Positions 1-8,980 of a stretch of 30,569 bases of DNA are shown here, one piece after another (position 1 is the stretch's first letter; every line of letters begins with the position of its first letter). The notes beneath the pieces were generated by a model. The model did no database searches. It was given only the letters and a program-made list of their open reading frames with translations, and had not been told where the DNA came from. Location of the stretch: positions 1-30,569 of the IMG/VR virus record IMGVR_UViG_3300002132_000146; one strand, 5' to 3'. Source of the stretch: a virus. The position numbers and the translations under genes were made by a program.

Positions 1-2580
1 CTGTTCTTGGTATCTAGTGGTTTCTCTAATATCTTTCATAGCATCTTGATAATCAGATACTTGATTTTGATTTATATCAGCCATAGAACCATACCCAGCA
101 GCTCTGATTTCAGCAATAGTTAAGTTATTTTGTCTATCCTTATCATTTTCCTGAATCTCAACTTGTAACTTCATTTGTTCTTCTTGAGCTTTAGCTTGAA
201 GTTGTTGTTCTTGCATTTGACGTTCTTGCTGCATTTGTTGAGCTCTTTCTTGCTCTAATCTTGTTTCTGAATCTTTTAAGATATCAGTTACTTCTGCAAT
301 AGAACTTGCTTTAACAATATTACCTAATTCATAAATTGATGCTCCTGTTGTATTATTAGTTAAAGCCATCTGCTTTAATTGCTCAAGAACTTGTCTATGG
401 TTAGTTTTAGTGGTCGCAAATACATTAAAATCTCTAAGTAATAGATCAGTACCATTTATAGTAAAATTAACCTTCTGAGCCTCTGTGGTGATGTAAGACA
501 ATCTAACACTTGGATTTGTACTATTATAATATTGTGCTAGGTCAGTTCTCATCTGATGAACTCTAGGCATCAAATGATCTGAGTGTTGCACAAAGTAAAT
601 TTCTGTTTGTGCATATGATTGTTGCATTGCATTAACAACTCCTGTTGCAGTTTCTGCTGATACTGCTCCACCTAATCTTTGTGGATTAATTCCTATTGCA
701 TCAAAACATTGTTGTTTAAAATAATTAGCCAATTGAATTCTAGACATCAACCTATTAGTTTGCTCCATATTTAGAGTTTGATAGTGATTGAAATTAGTGG
801 CATTTTCAGTATTAGTAATAGATGTATCTAAAGGAAGCATCTGAAAATCTTTCATTGCTACCCATGCTTTAGCATAATTATTTTTTCCCCAGTCTTCTCC
901 CATAGAATGACGCGGTAAAGCATTTTGATCAAACATAATAACAGTTCCTAATTCATCAATTAGAATATCTGCAATTTGATTATTAACCATGTTATAACCA
1001 ACTTGATAGGCTTTCATTAAATCTACTAAAGAAGTAGATCTTGTATTTCTATCAGAAAATACTCTACCTTCTACAGGAAGTTTACACCCATAAAGTGAGT
1101 TATTACCTTTAAATTGAAAGGGTAACCTACCTGGTTTAGTTCTGTTAATACCTAAATATATAGGATTTACATTATCATCCATTGTGGTTCTCCACATGGC
1201 AGGTACATTTGGTCCAACCTTGACACCACCCCAAACTTCATTAATCCAAATCCAATCTACATGCTCTCCTTGTAATAAAGTTTCTTTACTTTTATTTTTA
1301 AAGATAGATGTATCATAAACAGGTTTCTGAGTTACTTTATATGTTTCATCAATAATTTCTTGAATAACTTCACCATCAAATTCAATTTTGGTTAAGTGAC
1401 CTATTTTTCTTTGAGTCTTCCAGTAGATTGTAGACACTCTCATTAAATTACTATCTCCAAATCCTTCTAAGTCTTCACCTTGAGAAAGTATTTGAGTAAC
1501 AATATCACCACCACGTGCAGGATCAGCCATATAATTACTTGCATATTGTCTGTAAGCTAATCCAGGCATATTGGTATTCCATTCATGAGACCTAGTAGCA
1601 TCATAATAAGAACCATCATTTTGATAACCATTAACTTGATATTGTGCAGAACGTGCAGGATATATTCTCTGTAAAGAAGATAATTGTTTCTCATTCATCA
1701 AATAACCATATCTATCTACTACATCTGAGACAGTCATTAAATCAATCTTACCTACATAATTAGAATCAGCAATATATCTTTGATCTGGAGATTTTTGATA
1801 AAATGTAAGAACAGGATTCCATAACTCTACATCATAATCATCTTCTAGCATACGGAAATGCCAAAACTCTCTATCTGAAATAAGCATATCTCTAAATGCT
1901 CTTTCTTCTAGTTCTTGCATTCTGAATCTTTCGTCATCAATATTATGTTGATGCGATGCCCATTCTTCCACCATGCTTCTATAAGACTTACTAAAAAAAT
2001 CTTCTATCTCTGGAAGAGATTTTAATCCTTCTGGTGATAATTTTTGTTGGGCTTCTTCAGATTGTGGGTCCATGCCCATTTCAATCATTGATTGTATAAG
2101 CTGCGTTTCAGCATCAGCTAATAAAGATTCTTCAATTTGCATTCTTTTCTGCTCCAACATTTCATTATATGATTTGTCATCAACAGCTCTGAACTGAACC
2201 TTATTATATCTTTTAGAAAATTCTCCACTTAAAACATTTATTACATTTGGAACAATTGGATAAAATTTAAGTTCTAACGCAGAGTCATTCTCTTTAGTTA
2301 AAACATCCATCATATCTTTATAATCATTATCCGGCTCTACTATGTAATCTGTTTTATCAATAATACCTTTTGCTAATTTATAATTCTTTAAAAGTCTTCT
2401 AGCATTAATACGCAAAAATTCTACACCTTGAAGTTCAAGCCAATCTAAATTCCATGCTGCCCAATCATCATTTTTTTCTGAAGCTGGTAAAAACTGTATA
2501 GGTTGAGTTAAACTAGAAAACGTAGGGCCTCCTTCAGCCTTAGCTCCATTTTTTAACTGCATTGCATTTAATACTTTCAT
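1..2580 (-). CDS. Portal protein, partial (C-terminus beyond left edge)
   Basis: Open for 860 codons from an ATG at 2580 to the window edge with no stop, so the C-terminal end is missing. I call it the portal, the dodecameric ring through which DNA enters the capsid, mainly from its size and its place directly downstream of the large terminase, the usual order in crAss-like phages. The first ~100 residues are mixed; the middle is rich in Trp, Tyr and Asn; from about residue 770 a Gln/Glu-rich stretch (repeated QEQ and QMQ patterns) predicts a long coiled coil, as seen at the ends of many portals. There is no signal peptide or membrane segment. A gap of 20 bases separates it from the terminase stop, so the two are probably cotranscribed. 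A different large virion protein is possible but less likely. Confidence 0.75.
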   Translation of the reverse strand, partial: MKVLNAMQLKNGAKAEGGPTFSSLTQPIQFLPASEKNDDWAAWNLDWLELQGVEFLRINARRLLKNYKLAKGIIDKTDYIVEPDNDYKDMMDVLTKENDSALELKFYPIVPNVINVLSGEFSKRYNKVQFRAVDDKSYNEMLEQKRMQIEESLLADAETQLIQSMIEMGMDPQSEEAQQKLSPEGLKSLPEIEDFFSKSYRSMVEEWASHQHNIDDERFRMQELEERAFRDMLISDREFWHFRMLEDDYDVELWNPVLTFYQKSPDQRYIADSNYVGKIDLMTVSDVVDRYGYLMNEKQLSSLQRIYPARSAQYQVNGYQNDGSYYDATRSHEWNTNMPGLAYRQYASNYMADPARGGDIVTQILSQGEDLEGFGDSNLMRVSTIYWKTQRKIGHLTKIEFDGEVIQEIIDETYKVTQKPVYDTSIFKNKSKETLLQGEHVDWIWINEVWGGVKVGPNVPAMWRTTMDDNVNPIYLGINRTKPGRLPFQFKGNNSLYGCKLPVEGRVFSDRNTRSTSLVDLMKAYQVGYNMVNNQIADILIDELGTVIMFDQNALPRHSMGEDWGKNNYAKAWVAMKDFQMLPLDTSITNTENATNFNHYQTLNMEQTNRLMSRIQLANYFKQQCFDAIGINPQRLGGAVSAETATGVVNAMQQSYAQTEIYFVQHSDHLMPRVHQMRTDLAQYYNSTNPSVRLSYITTEAQKVNFTINGTDLLLRDFNVFATTKTNHRQVLEQLKQMALTNNTTGASIYELGNIVKASSIAEVTDILKDSETRLEQERAQQMQQERQMQEQQLQAKAQEEQMKLQVEIQENDKDRQNNLTIAEIRAAGYGSMADINQNQVSDYQDAMKDIRETTRYQEQ

Positions 2581-2600
2581 CCTAAATATTTTTAATTAGT

Positions 2601-4787
2601 CTATTTATAATTTTTAAACCCAGACCTAGTTGGTCTATCACTATTTCTTGATCTATTTTGTCCAATATTTTTAAACGGACTATACTTTAATTTACTGAAA
2701 TTATCTGACTTTACCAAAGAATTTTCTTCAGATTCTTGCCTTTTAGAATAACCTCTATTGGATTGTTGTATTTTAACAAAAGCTATTAGTGCCCCAAATG
2801 CCACCAGTCTATCTACGTTAAGACCTGGGTAATATGCTAGCATTTCTTTAATAAGCATTGGATCAGGTATTCTTTCTACTCCTAATGTTTGATTTATTAC
2901 AACACCGTTTATATCTGTTTCTTCATTTATTACTTCTCTTAGAAATTCAATAGCATAAGAAATTAAATGACTTTTAAATAGTATACCGGTATTCTTCCAT
3001 CCATATTCTTGATATACTGTTCTATTAGCACCAAGATCTTTAAGAAATAAAATTTGTTGTTTAGGTACTAAATATCTTTGTTTTTTTCTAGCAATCATAT
3101 GCTGGATAAAAAGAGATATGTTATTCTCTACAATAGTCCAAGCATTATACCATTCAATAATTAGTTCAAGTCTTTCGTGTGTTTTATTAATATCATCAAA
3201 CCTTCCACACCAAGCAGCAACAATTTTATCTTTTTCTAAAAACTGTTCAATATCTCCAGATACAGTAGTTCTAGTTACTTCAGTAGCATTCTTATAAACA
3301 AATATGCTACATAAAGAATCTGATGTAGTTGTCTTTCCTTCTGACACAGGATCAATAGATGCATAATATGCCCCAAACCCTGGACTTTTTACAGGTCTTT
3401 CCCAAACAACAATAGTACCTGTTTTATCTGTTTGTTTTTTATCTACAGGAAATCTAGTGATTGGTAATTTATTTGTTCTCTTAGCAAAGATTCCTTTTTC
3501 ATCTCTATCTAATTCAATGAGTTCATAAGGATATTCTTTTTCCTCAATTCTTTTTTGTTGTCTGCTAAGTATCCCTTGAGGAAACACGGATGCTTTTCTA
3601 TATGCAAATGCTTCAGCAATATTAAGTGGTTTTTGGGATATTCTTAATTGGAATTGTTCACTGTTTAATTCATTTTTCCATCTATCTCTTTCTATAATGA
3701 TTGCACTAACAGCATCTTCAACTAAAGAATTGCCGTAATCATCAATATAAGGGGGCATAGACCACTGTTCAGGAATAAATAACCCTGCCATACCAATAGT
3801 ACCATCAGCATCTATTAAATCAGTTTCTACAGCATATATGTCATTTGCCACAGGATTTGTAATCATATCTTTTAAAGGATTACATTGTTCTAAATCTCCC
3901 ACTGATCCTGCTGCTATAAACATACCTGTAGTCATCATACCAGAAGACATAGCAGGACGTAAATATTCATATGTTTCAGACATCTTAGGAGCAATGCCTG
4001 CTTCCTCATGAAAGAAATATGTACAAGGTCCACCTACTCCAGTTGTGGCATTTTTTTCAAATGAACCACCTTGTATTTTAGATTTAAGTCCTCTAGCAGT
4101 TTTTCTATTGCCTATTCTTACTTCAATTTGTTGTTGCCATAAAAGGACCTTTTCTGGATTGCTTGGTCTATACCATGCAGTGTGTTCATTAAGAAAAATT
4201 TTATATTCATCTAAAAACTTCCAAGATCCTTTATCATTAATAAAATCTTTTAATGATGCACCAATTTTACAAATACTACCTTCTTCAAACCAATAGGTAT
4301 TTATAAGTTTACCCATATGAAAATATGAAGATGCAATCTGACGTTTTTTAAGTATTGCAGAATGTTTATTATTTAACTCAGCTAATAATTCATAAAGAGC
4401 CATATGATATTGGGCATCTCTTACTTTAGCAAAGCCATACTTTTTTTCTTCTTTATCAAAGATTGGTAAAAAGTTTAACCACATATAATAATCTCTACTT
4501 AAATACCAAGACTTATTATCATCTTTATATATAACACCTTCTCTACATTTATTTTTTTGATCTTCCCAATATGTAGTAAAGTCTTTAGATCTAAAAGGTT
4601 TATTACAGTAAAACCCTTGAGTATTAAAAGTTTGAGCTTCTTTATTAAATTCTTGAGCTAAACTATTAAATCCATATTTGCCAGGTTCACTAAATATACT
4701 TAGTATATAATCAACAAATTGTTTTTTAGTTTCAAAATCCGTGGTTATCCACTCACCATTATAATATGTTGGAACGGATTTATACAT
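2601..4787 (-). CDS. terL: Terminase large subunit (TerL)
   Basis: ATP-driven DNA packaging motor and headful nuclease, acting at the portal. The 728-residue protein shows both halves of a TerL. The ATPase has a non-classical Walker A (LKKRQIASSYF, about 146-156), a Walker B with catalytic Glu (YFFHEEAG, about 257-264) and a coupling motif GSVGD near 294. The RNase H-like nuclease has an acidic triad plausibly at D479 (ASIDP), E554 (IVENN) and D659 (NVDRL). The Walker A of the KxRQxxxS type is common in phages with large terminases. Its start overlaps the end of the GroES-like gene by 8 bases, so translation is likely coupled. No small terminase is recognisable nearby. Confidence 0.93.
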   Translation of the reverse strand: MYKSVPTYYNGEWITTDFETKKQFVDYILSIFSEPGKYGFNSLAQEFNKEAQTFNTQGFYCNKPFRSKDFTTYWEDQKNKCREGVIYKDDNKSWYLSRDYYMWLNFLPIFDKEEKKYGFAKVRDAQYHMALYELLAELNNKHSAILKKRQIASSYFHMGKLINTYWFEEGSICKIGASLKDFINDKGSWKFLDEYKIFLNEHTAWYRPSNPEKVLLWQQQIEVRIGNRKTARGLKSKIQGGSFEKNATTGVGGPCTYFFHEEAGIAPKMSETYEYLRPAMSSGMMTTGMFIAAGSVGDLEQCNPLKDMITNPVANDIYAVETDLIDADGTIGMAGLFIPEQWSMPPYIDDYGNSLVEDAVSAIIIERDRWKNELNSEQFQLRISQKPLNIAEAFAYRKASVFPQGILSRQQKRIEEKEYPYELIELDRDEKGIFAKRTNKLPITRFPVDKKQTDKTGTIVVWERPVKSPGFGAYYASIDPVSEGKTTTSDSLCSIFVYKNATEVTRTTVSGDIEQFLEKDKIVAAWCGRFDDINKTHERLELIIEWYNAWTIVENNISLFIQHMIARKKQRYLVPKQQILFLKDLGANRTVYQEYGWKNTGILFKSHLISYAIEFLREVINEETDINGVVINQTLGVERIPDPMLIKEMLAYYPGLNVDRLVAFGALIAFVKIQQSNRGYSKRQESEENSLVKSDNFSKLKYSPFKNIGQNRSRNSDRPTRSGFKNYK

Positions 4788-5058
4788 TCACTAAAATTGC
4801 AAAAACATCACCTTCTTGAATAAGTAAATGTTCTTGATCATTATGTTTCATGGGAACAGGTAAACAATGGTCTGAATATTGAACCACATCTCCTACTTTT
4901 ATTTCTAATACACTTGCTCCTATTCCTACCACTGTTCCTACATTCTCTCTTTCTTGAGATCCATCAGGAATAATAATATTAGTGTTTTTGAAAAACTTTT
5001 CAGCTGCCTTTTGTTTTATCAGAATCTTCTTCCCTACTGGTATAATTTGTTGTGCCAT
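4780..5058 (-). CDS. GroES-like co-chaperonin
   Basis: A 92-residue protein of GroES length and pattern: an N-terminal VGKKILIKQ strand, a mobile-loop-like segment (about 24-37), then GTVVGIG near 42-48, IKVGDVVQYSDH near 53-64 and a terminal EGDVFAIL strand. GroES caps GroEL; phage versions such as T4 gp31 replace the host co-chaperonin so that large capsid proteins can fold. I infer the same role here, supported by its place in the packaging/virion module directly upstream of the terminase. No phage GroEL is in the window. The ATG at 5058 lies inside a possible 55-codon gene ending at 5000. Confidence 0.8.
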   Translation of the reverse strand: MAQQIIPVGKKILIKQKAAEKFFKNTNIIIPDGSQERENVGTVVGIGASVLEIKVGDVVQYSDHCLPVPMKHNDQEHLLIQEGDVFAILVNV

Positions 5059-5167
5059 CTTCTTTGGTTTGTTTATTTGTTATTAATGCTGTATTATCGG
5101 TTTGGTTTTTTGTTGTACAGGGCTCATCCCAATAACAAAAATGCCATATAATTTCTTTATCCTTCAT
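5000..5167 (-). CDS. Possible small hypothetical protein (55 aa)
   Basis: A short reading frame starting at an ATG (5167) that overlaps the stop of the upstream 172-residue gene as TAATG, a typical coupling signal. It begins MKDKEIIWHFCYWDEPC and ends inside the GroES-like gene, overlapping it by 59 bases in another frame. Trp, Cys and aromatic residues crowd the first 17 positions, while the rest is polar and Thr/Lys-rich. It fills what would otherwise be a 108-base gap in a very compact operon. No function recognised. The large overlap is the main argument against it. Confidence 0.4.
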   Translation of the reverse strand: MKDKEIIWHFCYWDEPCTTKNQTDNTALITNKQTKEDGTTNYTSREEDSDKTKGS

Positions 5168-5685
5168 TATATTTGGTCATAAGCTAATCCTGCACCACCT
5201 CTAACCGAACTTTCTTGTTCTTGTTTCATATCAGTAAAAGCCCCTTTATATGAATGTCTTATTTGTTCAAACTTAGCTGCTGCATTTACCATAGAATTTA
5301 TGTTACCATCTCTTCCATGTTCTATTGCAGTAACTTCCATATACTTGGCCAATCTATCAAGCATAGATTTAATACCAACATAAGCTCTATATGTAGGGGT
5401 TTCATAAAGTTTTTTACACATATCTAATGCATATCTTATTTTCCCATCTTCTGGTGATTCTTCTAATTTAATTTCTTCAATTATAATATCTTCTTTTTCA
5501 TGCTCAGGTAAATTAAAAAAAGGATTCATATCTGGATTTGGACAAGACATATAAAAAATGTATTGATATACTTGCAAATAGCTATTAGGATATTCTTCCA
5601 TAATAACATTTAAAAAAGGTAAAGCATAACAATGTTCAGTTGGAACAACTTTGGAGTTTTGTATATCAAATAATCTAATTAACAT
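5167..5685 (-). CDS. Conserved-looking phage protein of unknown function (172 aa)
   Basis: Not recognised. It is a soluble, mostly helical protein with an acidic centre (EHEKEDIIIEEIKLEESPED, about 62-81) and a C-terminal half rich in Ala, Met and Arg, ending in a glycine-rich tail (RGGAG). It is encoded between an 84-residue protein and the GroES-like gene in the packaging module, so a role in head or tail assembly is plausible but is inference from position only. The start at 5685 lies 10 bases from the previous stop. No signal peptide or membrane segment. Confidence 0.8.
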   Translation of the reverse strand: MLIRLFDIQNSKVVPTEHCYALPFLNVIMEEYPNSYLQVYQYIFYMSCPNPDMNPFFNLPEHEKEDIIIEEIKLEESPEDGKIRYALDMCKKLYETPTYRAYVGIKSMLDRLAKYMEVTAIEHGRDGNINSMVNAAAKFEQIRHSYKGAFTDMKQEQESSVRGGAGLAYDQI

Positions 5686-5695
5686 ATATTATATT

Positions 5696-5950
5696 TTATG
5701 GGTTAGTATTCATATATCCCTGTATAATAGAATAACTATCAGTGACTATTAATTCAAGTCCACTGCTTAATAAAACTCTTACTACACCAGGTAAAAAGTT
5801 CTTATTTATAGTAGAGTAATAAGCAGATACACCTACAATTTGTGACTGAGTAATATAAAATGGAGTAGCAGTATTACTATTCCAATACTGTTCTCCACCC
5901 GGATTATCGGTTAGTATTGTAACCGTAGTTAATGTAACATTTGTTGCCAT
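5696..5950 (-). CDS. Small beta-rich hypothetical protein (84 aa)
   Basis: Not recognised. Its sequence alternates Thr/Val/Ile/Ser residues, suggesting a small beta-sheet protein: MATNVTLTTVTILTDN at the start, then GVVRVLLSSGLELIVTD. There are no Cys residues and no membrane segment. It lies 2 bases from the PD-(D/E)XK nuclease stop and 10 bases from the next gene, so it belongs to the late operon. Small beta proteins in such positions are often virion decoration or connector parts, but nothing in the sequence proves this. Confidence 0.75.
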   Translation of the reverse strand: MATNVTLTTVTILTDNPGGEQYWNSNTATPFYITQSQIVGVSAYYSTINKNFLPGVVRVLLSSGLELIVTDSYSIIQGYMNTNP

Positions 5951-5952
5951 AA

Positions 5953-6765
5953 TTATCTATTATCTTTTAACCATATCATTAATGAATCAACTTCATTTTT
6001 TAAATATGGTAATTCATACATTTTTACTTCATCCAAAATAGGTTCTCCATTTTCCACTTTGGTTATTGGATATCCGTTATCATCCTCACCCACTTTAATA
6101 AACTTAACATGTTGTATTACCAACTTGCCTATTTTTAATTTTGGGTTGTGCTTTTTAATAATATACGCATAAATGCTTAGTTGTAAGTTATAATGATTTA
6201 AATTACAATCGTCCAAGTTGTTTACAGGTTTAAACATTTTATTTGTTATTCCCTCCCAACTAGTAAATCCTTTTTCTTTAATTTCTTTATTGGTTTTATA
6301 ATCATAAATATTAATGTAACCATTCACAATTTCTACTAAGTCAGCTTGTCCACAAATTCCTGCAGATTTCAAATATACTAAATGTTCAGGATATATACCG
6401 TCATCTAATTTTTGTTCAGGAGCTAATTTAATACCATCATCGTTTGTTAAAGGTTTTACAATAGGTATCTCTGTTCCATCACGCTCAATAGTATTAAAGT
6501 CTAACATATCAGTCTCTCTCTGATTATGATAAAAGTTACCCAACTTTATAGCTCGTTTTGTTTCATTATCCCATGCATCTAGTATCTCTCTTTCAGACAT
6601 CCCATACCACTTTGATCTTTTGTTTTTAGCTGATTTTTTAGCTTGACCTTTTGCATCAAATTTGGGTTTAAACATTCCTATAAAAGAGGTTACACTTAAC
6701 CACTCTATATTGTCATTGTCTACACTTTCATATGTATGTCCCTCTTCTTTAAATATAATAGCCAT
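5953..6765 (-). CDS. PD-(D/E)XK (Cas4/RecB-like) nuclease
   Basis: A 270-residue metal-dependent nuclease of the PD-(D/E)XK fold. Visible motifs are GNFYH near 76-80, GQADLVEI with the metal-binding Asp at 142, the core pair IYDYKTNK with D155 and K157, and motif QLSIYAY (195-201), which is the QxxxY helix of RecB/Cas4-type enzymes. No Cys cluster for an iron-sulphur centre is seen, so it is not a full Cas4. Likely roles are DNA end processing during packaging or recombination. The frame is open upstream to 6915, but that extension overlaps the previous gene by 146 bases and looks like out-of-frame translation, so I start at the ATG at 6765, 4 bases after the preceding stop. Confidence 0.87.
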   Translation of the reverse strand: MAIIFKEEGHTYESVDNDNIEWLSVTSFIGMFKPKFDAKGQAKKSAKNKRSKWYGMSEREILDAWDNETKRAIKLGNFYHNQRETDMLDFNTIERDGTEIPIVKPLTNDDGIKLAPEQKLDDGIYPEHLVYLKSAGICGQADLVEIVNGYINIYDYKTNKEIKEKGFTSWEGITNKMFKPVNNLDDCNLNHYNLQLSIYAYIIKKHNPKLKIGKLVIQHVKFIKVGEDDNGYPITKVENGEPILDEVKMYELPYLKNEVDSLMIWLKDNR

Positions 6766-6769
6766 AATA

Positions 6770-7012
6770 TTATGTTCTTGTGGTGTACCAATATGGTACA
6801 TCAGGATTATTTGGATCAATTGTCCATGTAATAATATTTTCTTGTTTAATTTTAGGTACCCAATCAGGAGGTAATATTGTTTTCTTATTAAATGCATTAG
6901 CTTGTGCCTCTGCATTTAATAGTATTGTTGCTGCTTCAAATGTAATCAATTTATATTCTAATAAATCTTTTACAATATCAGATACGGTAATTGGTTCAAG
7001 TAAATCGCTCAT
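6770..7012 (-). CDS. Hypothetical protein (80 aa)
   Basis: Not recognised. The N-terminal half is helical and amphipathic (VSDIVKDLLEYKLITFEAA, then LLNAEAQANAF), and the C-terminal third is rich in Pro, Trp and Tyr (PPDWVP, PDVPYWY), a pattern often seen in small phage structural or chaperone proteins. No Cys residues and no membrane segment. It sits 7 bases after the Cys-rich protein and 4 bases before the nuclease start in the late operon. Function unknown. Confidence 0.78.
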   Translation of the reverse strand: MSDLLEPITVSDIVKDLLEYKLITFEAATILLNAEAQANAFNKKTILPPDWVPKIKQENIITWTIDPNNPDVPYWYTTRT

Positions 7013-7019
7013 AATTTTA

Positions 7020-7337
7020 TTATTTAATTTGTTGGTTTATTTTTTCTTCTTGTTCTTCTGTTGTTAATGCAAACCAATATCCTTTTGGACATTCAGAAGA
7101 TAATGATCTCACTTTAAATGCTAAACTACAACCACAATCAGAACAACAAGGTTGAGTACCAGGAGCCAAACAATCAGTTCCTTTTGCATCAAACAAAGAA
7201 CAATTTATACATATTTGAAATCTATCTGTTGCAACAGCTTCAACATGTTCTTTTTTAAATATATTATTTTTAATACCTTCTAGTATTAGATCGGCATTTT
7301 TAAATACTTTTAAATATGTTTTCCATTTTTCTTTCAT
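7020..7337 (-). CDS. Cys-rich, probable zinc-binding protein (105 aa)
   Basis: A small protein with eight Cys residues in a compact centre: C43, C46, C56, C64, C65, C68, C70 and C83 (patterns CINC, PCCSDCGC and ECP). This suits one or two structural zinc sites. The N-terminus is a basic helix (KEKWKTYLKVFKNADLI) and the C-terminus is Glu/Gln-rich. It resembles small Cys-rich proteins found in the virion modules of Bacteroidota phages, but I cannot name a family. It lies between the IHF-like gene and an 80-residue gene in one operon. A DNA- or protein-binding adaptor is a reasonable guess. Confidence 0.78.
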   Translation of the reverse strand: MKEKWKTYLKVFKNADLILEGIKNNIFKKEHVEAVATDRFQICINCSLFDAKGTDCLAPGTQPCCSDCGCSLAFKVRSLSSECPKGYWFALTTEEQEEKINQQIK

Positions 7338-7347
7338 GTTGTAAAAC

Positions 7348-7701
7348 TTATTTTGCTTTAAATTCTTTTTTCTTTAGTATATCCTTTTCTAATTGTTTTA
7401 AAGCAAGTTCCATTTCTAAAATATTAGAAGTGATGTTTTCACTTTTAGCATAACCATTATAAGTACGTTTGGCAATATTACCTAACATGCTTTTGTGTCT
7501 TTTAATTGATGTCTCTAACTTATTTTTTCTAAGAATAAATGTACCTAATCCATCTACATAAATTCTTGGAAAGTCTAATGTTGACAATTTTTTTCTAAGC
7601 TTACTATAATAAAAAGTTACAAAATCATCAACTAATTGAGAATGTACTCCAACCTCTTCTGCTATTCCTTTTTTAAATTCACTATGCTTCTTTGGATTCA
7701 T
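7348..7701 (-). CDS. IHF/HU-like DNA-binding protein
   Basis: A 117-residue protein with the HU/IHF layout: an N-terminal helix pair (EFKKGIAEEVGVHSQLVDDF, about 8-27), then the beta-sheet signature YVDGLGTFILRKN (48-60), which matches the G-G-TF core of HU/IHF, then a basic arm and a long C-terminal helix. The family bends DNA as a dimer. crAss-like phages commonly carry such genes in the late module, which supports the phage assignment. Its start overlaps the end of the upstream gene by 20 bases, suggesting coupled translation. A role in genome packaging or compaction is inference. Confidence 0.85.
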   Translation of the reverse strand: MNPKKHSEFKKGIAEEVGVHSQLVDDFVTFYYSKLRKKLSTLDFPRIYVDGLGTFILRKNKLETSIKRHKSMLGNIAKRTYNGYAKSENITSNILEMELALKQLEKDILKKKEFKAK

Positions 7702-8053
7702 TACCCAGAATTTTATAATTAAGTAATACTAACCCGCTTGTCTGAACATTAATATTTTTATTAATACTAATAACTTTTTTATTTGTTCCACTTTTAACAA
7801 GCAGACTTTTTTTCTCTGCTTTTGAAATTGCATTTCTTGCTGATTGAGGACTTTTAAATATTGACTTTTCAGTTAATAAATTACAAAATTTAGATATTTC
7901 CATTTTTGGATTTTTAGAAAGTTCAGATAAAAAATCTAAATCAGTATTGCTTATTAAAAGTTTATTAAAGAAACAATAAGTAACTATTTGATACTTTATT
8001 GAATCATCAATGTCTACCTTTAATTTTAAATCTACGTTGGTTACTATTGCCAT
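7682..8053 (-). CDS. Winged-helix-like protein of unknown function (123 aa)
   Basis: Not firmly recognised. The middle (about 35-95) has short helices followed by QSARNAISKAEKKSLLVKSG and then two basic strands (KKVISINKNINV), a layout like a helix-turn-helix with a wing. It ends 20 bases into the IHF-like gene and starts 1 base from the amidase stop, so all three are probably made from one transcript. The pairing with an IHF-like gene suggests a DNA-related or regulatory role, but this is inference. Confidence 0.78.
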   Translation of the reverse strand: MAIVTNVDLKLKVDIDDSIKYQIVTYCFFNKLLISNTDLDFLSELSKNPKMEISKFCNLLTEKSIFKSPQSARNAISKAEKKSLLVKSGTNKKVISINKNINVQTSGLVLLNYKILGNESKEA

Positions 8054-8054
8054 C

Positions 8055-8978
8055 TTATAAACTCATTATCATATCAACTAAATCAGGATGAGGATAACAG
8101 TCAGATTTATCCCTCCTTACATTGGTATGTGTTAATAATCCTTTTACTTTTCCATAATAAGCATCTTCTTGAAAACCAAATGCTTCTTGAGCTCCATGTT
8201 TTTTTATAAACTCTTGTAATCCTTTTCTAATATCTATTTGATCCCTTTCTCCAACATATCTAATCCATTGTTCTGTAGCTTTGATTTGTTCTTCAGTATA
8301 ACTGTGCCATTTTAAATGACCTCTAAATGGTTTTTCTAATGTTGTTATTTCAGTTGGTGTACAACGTGATCCGACATATGTTTTATTATCATCTGTTAGA
8401 TAACCCATATTACATATTTCTAAACCAACTGAATGTCTATTCATTCTTCCAGATCCAGTTGTTCCAAGGTGCCATCCCTGGCACTTTTCTGGAAAAGCCT
8501 GGATCATTACTCCATCGTGTTCATCATCACCATTTTTATGATTCTTTCCACCCAATACAAACTCTGTAGCTATTTTTCCTCTTGTATCTCTACCCCATTG
8601 ATCCACTGTTTTATAAGGATTATTATTTCCTGCAGTGTGATGTAAGAATATATATTGATTTTCAATAGGACCTTCTAGGTATTCACCTTTAGGTAAATAA
8701 TATTTATGAATCAATTGATGATAGTTAGTTCTAAAATATCCTTCACTAATATCACTATCCTCATCAATTTCTTCTGAAACTATATCTGGTTTATTAAACA
8801 ATAAAGCCCATATAGGAGAATCAACTATACCTGTAACAGGGAAATCATTAGATAACTGAAATCTAATAACAGCTTTCTCAGTTAATGGTCCAAATGATCC
8901 ATCCGGTATAAGACCCAAGGCTCTTTGAAGAGTTTCAACATCTGAACCCTTATCCCCCTTTTTTAACATCCTCATCAT
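8055..8978 (-). CDS. N-acetylmuramoyl-L-alanine amidase (endolysin) with PG-binding domain
   Basis: Cell-wall lysin that cuts the amide bond between muramic acid and the stem peptide. Residues 4-62 form a peptidoglycan-binding type 1 domain (KGDKGSDVETLQRALGL, then DGSFGPLTEKAVIRFQ). An acidic linker (about 66-80) leads to an Amidase_2 domain with zinc ligands at H113/H114 (FLHHTAG), H284 (LLTHTNV) and a terminal site near D293/H297. No signal peptide is present, so it needs a holin or other export. Its start has three nearby Met codons (1, 2, 4), and I keep the first because it lies 2 bases from the upstream stop. It is the only classical lysin in the late module. Confidence 0.92.
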   Translation of the reverse strand: MMRMLKKGDKGSDVETLQRALGLIPDGSFGPLTEKAVIRFQLSNDFPVTGIVDSPIWALLFNKPDIVSEEIDEDSDISEGYFRTNYHQLIHKYYLPKGEYLEGPIENQYIFLHHTAGNNNPYKTVDQWGRDTRGKIATEFVLGGKNHKNGDDEHDGVMIQAFPEKCQGWHLGTTGSGRMNRHSVGLEICNMGYLTDDNKTYVGSRCTPTEITTLEKPFRGHLKWHSYTEEQIKATEQWIRYVGERDQIDIRKGLQEFIKKHGAQEAFGFQEDAYYGKVKGLLTHTNVRRDKSDCYPHPDLVDMIMSL

Positions 8979-8980
8979 AA

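Noticed and set aside
4045-4296. 83-codon plus-strand frame within terL
   Set aside because: Antisense shadow of a well-supported gene, with Leu/Cys/Ser-rich composition typical of such shadows. The same applies to the frames at 8327, 8433, 19135, 23476, 24440, 27525 and 27701.
6766-6915. N-terminal extension of the PD-(D/E)XK nuclease
   Set aside because: The extra 50 residues are an out-of-frame shadow of the 80-residue gene; the ATG at 6765 fits spacing and fold.
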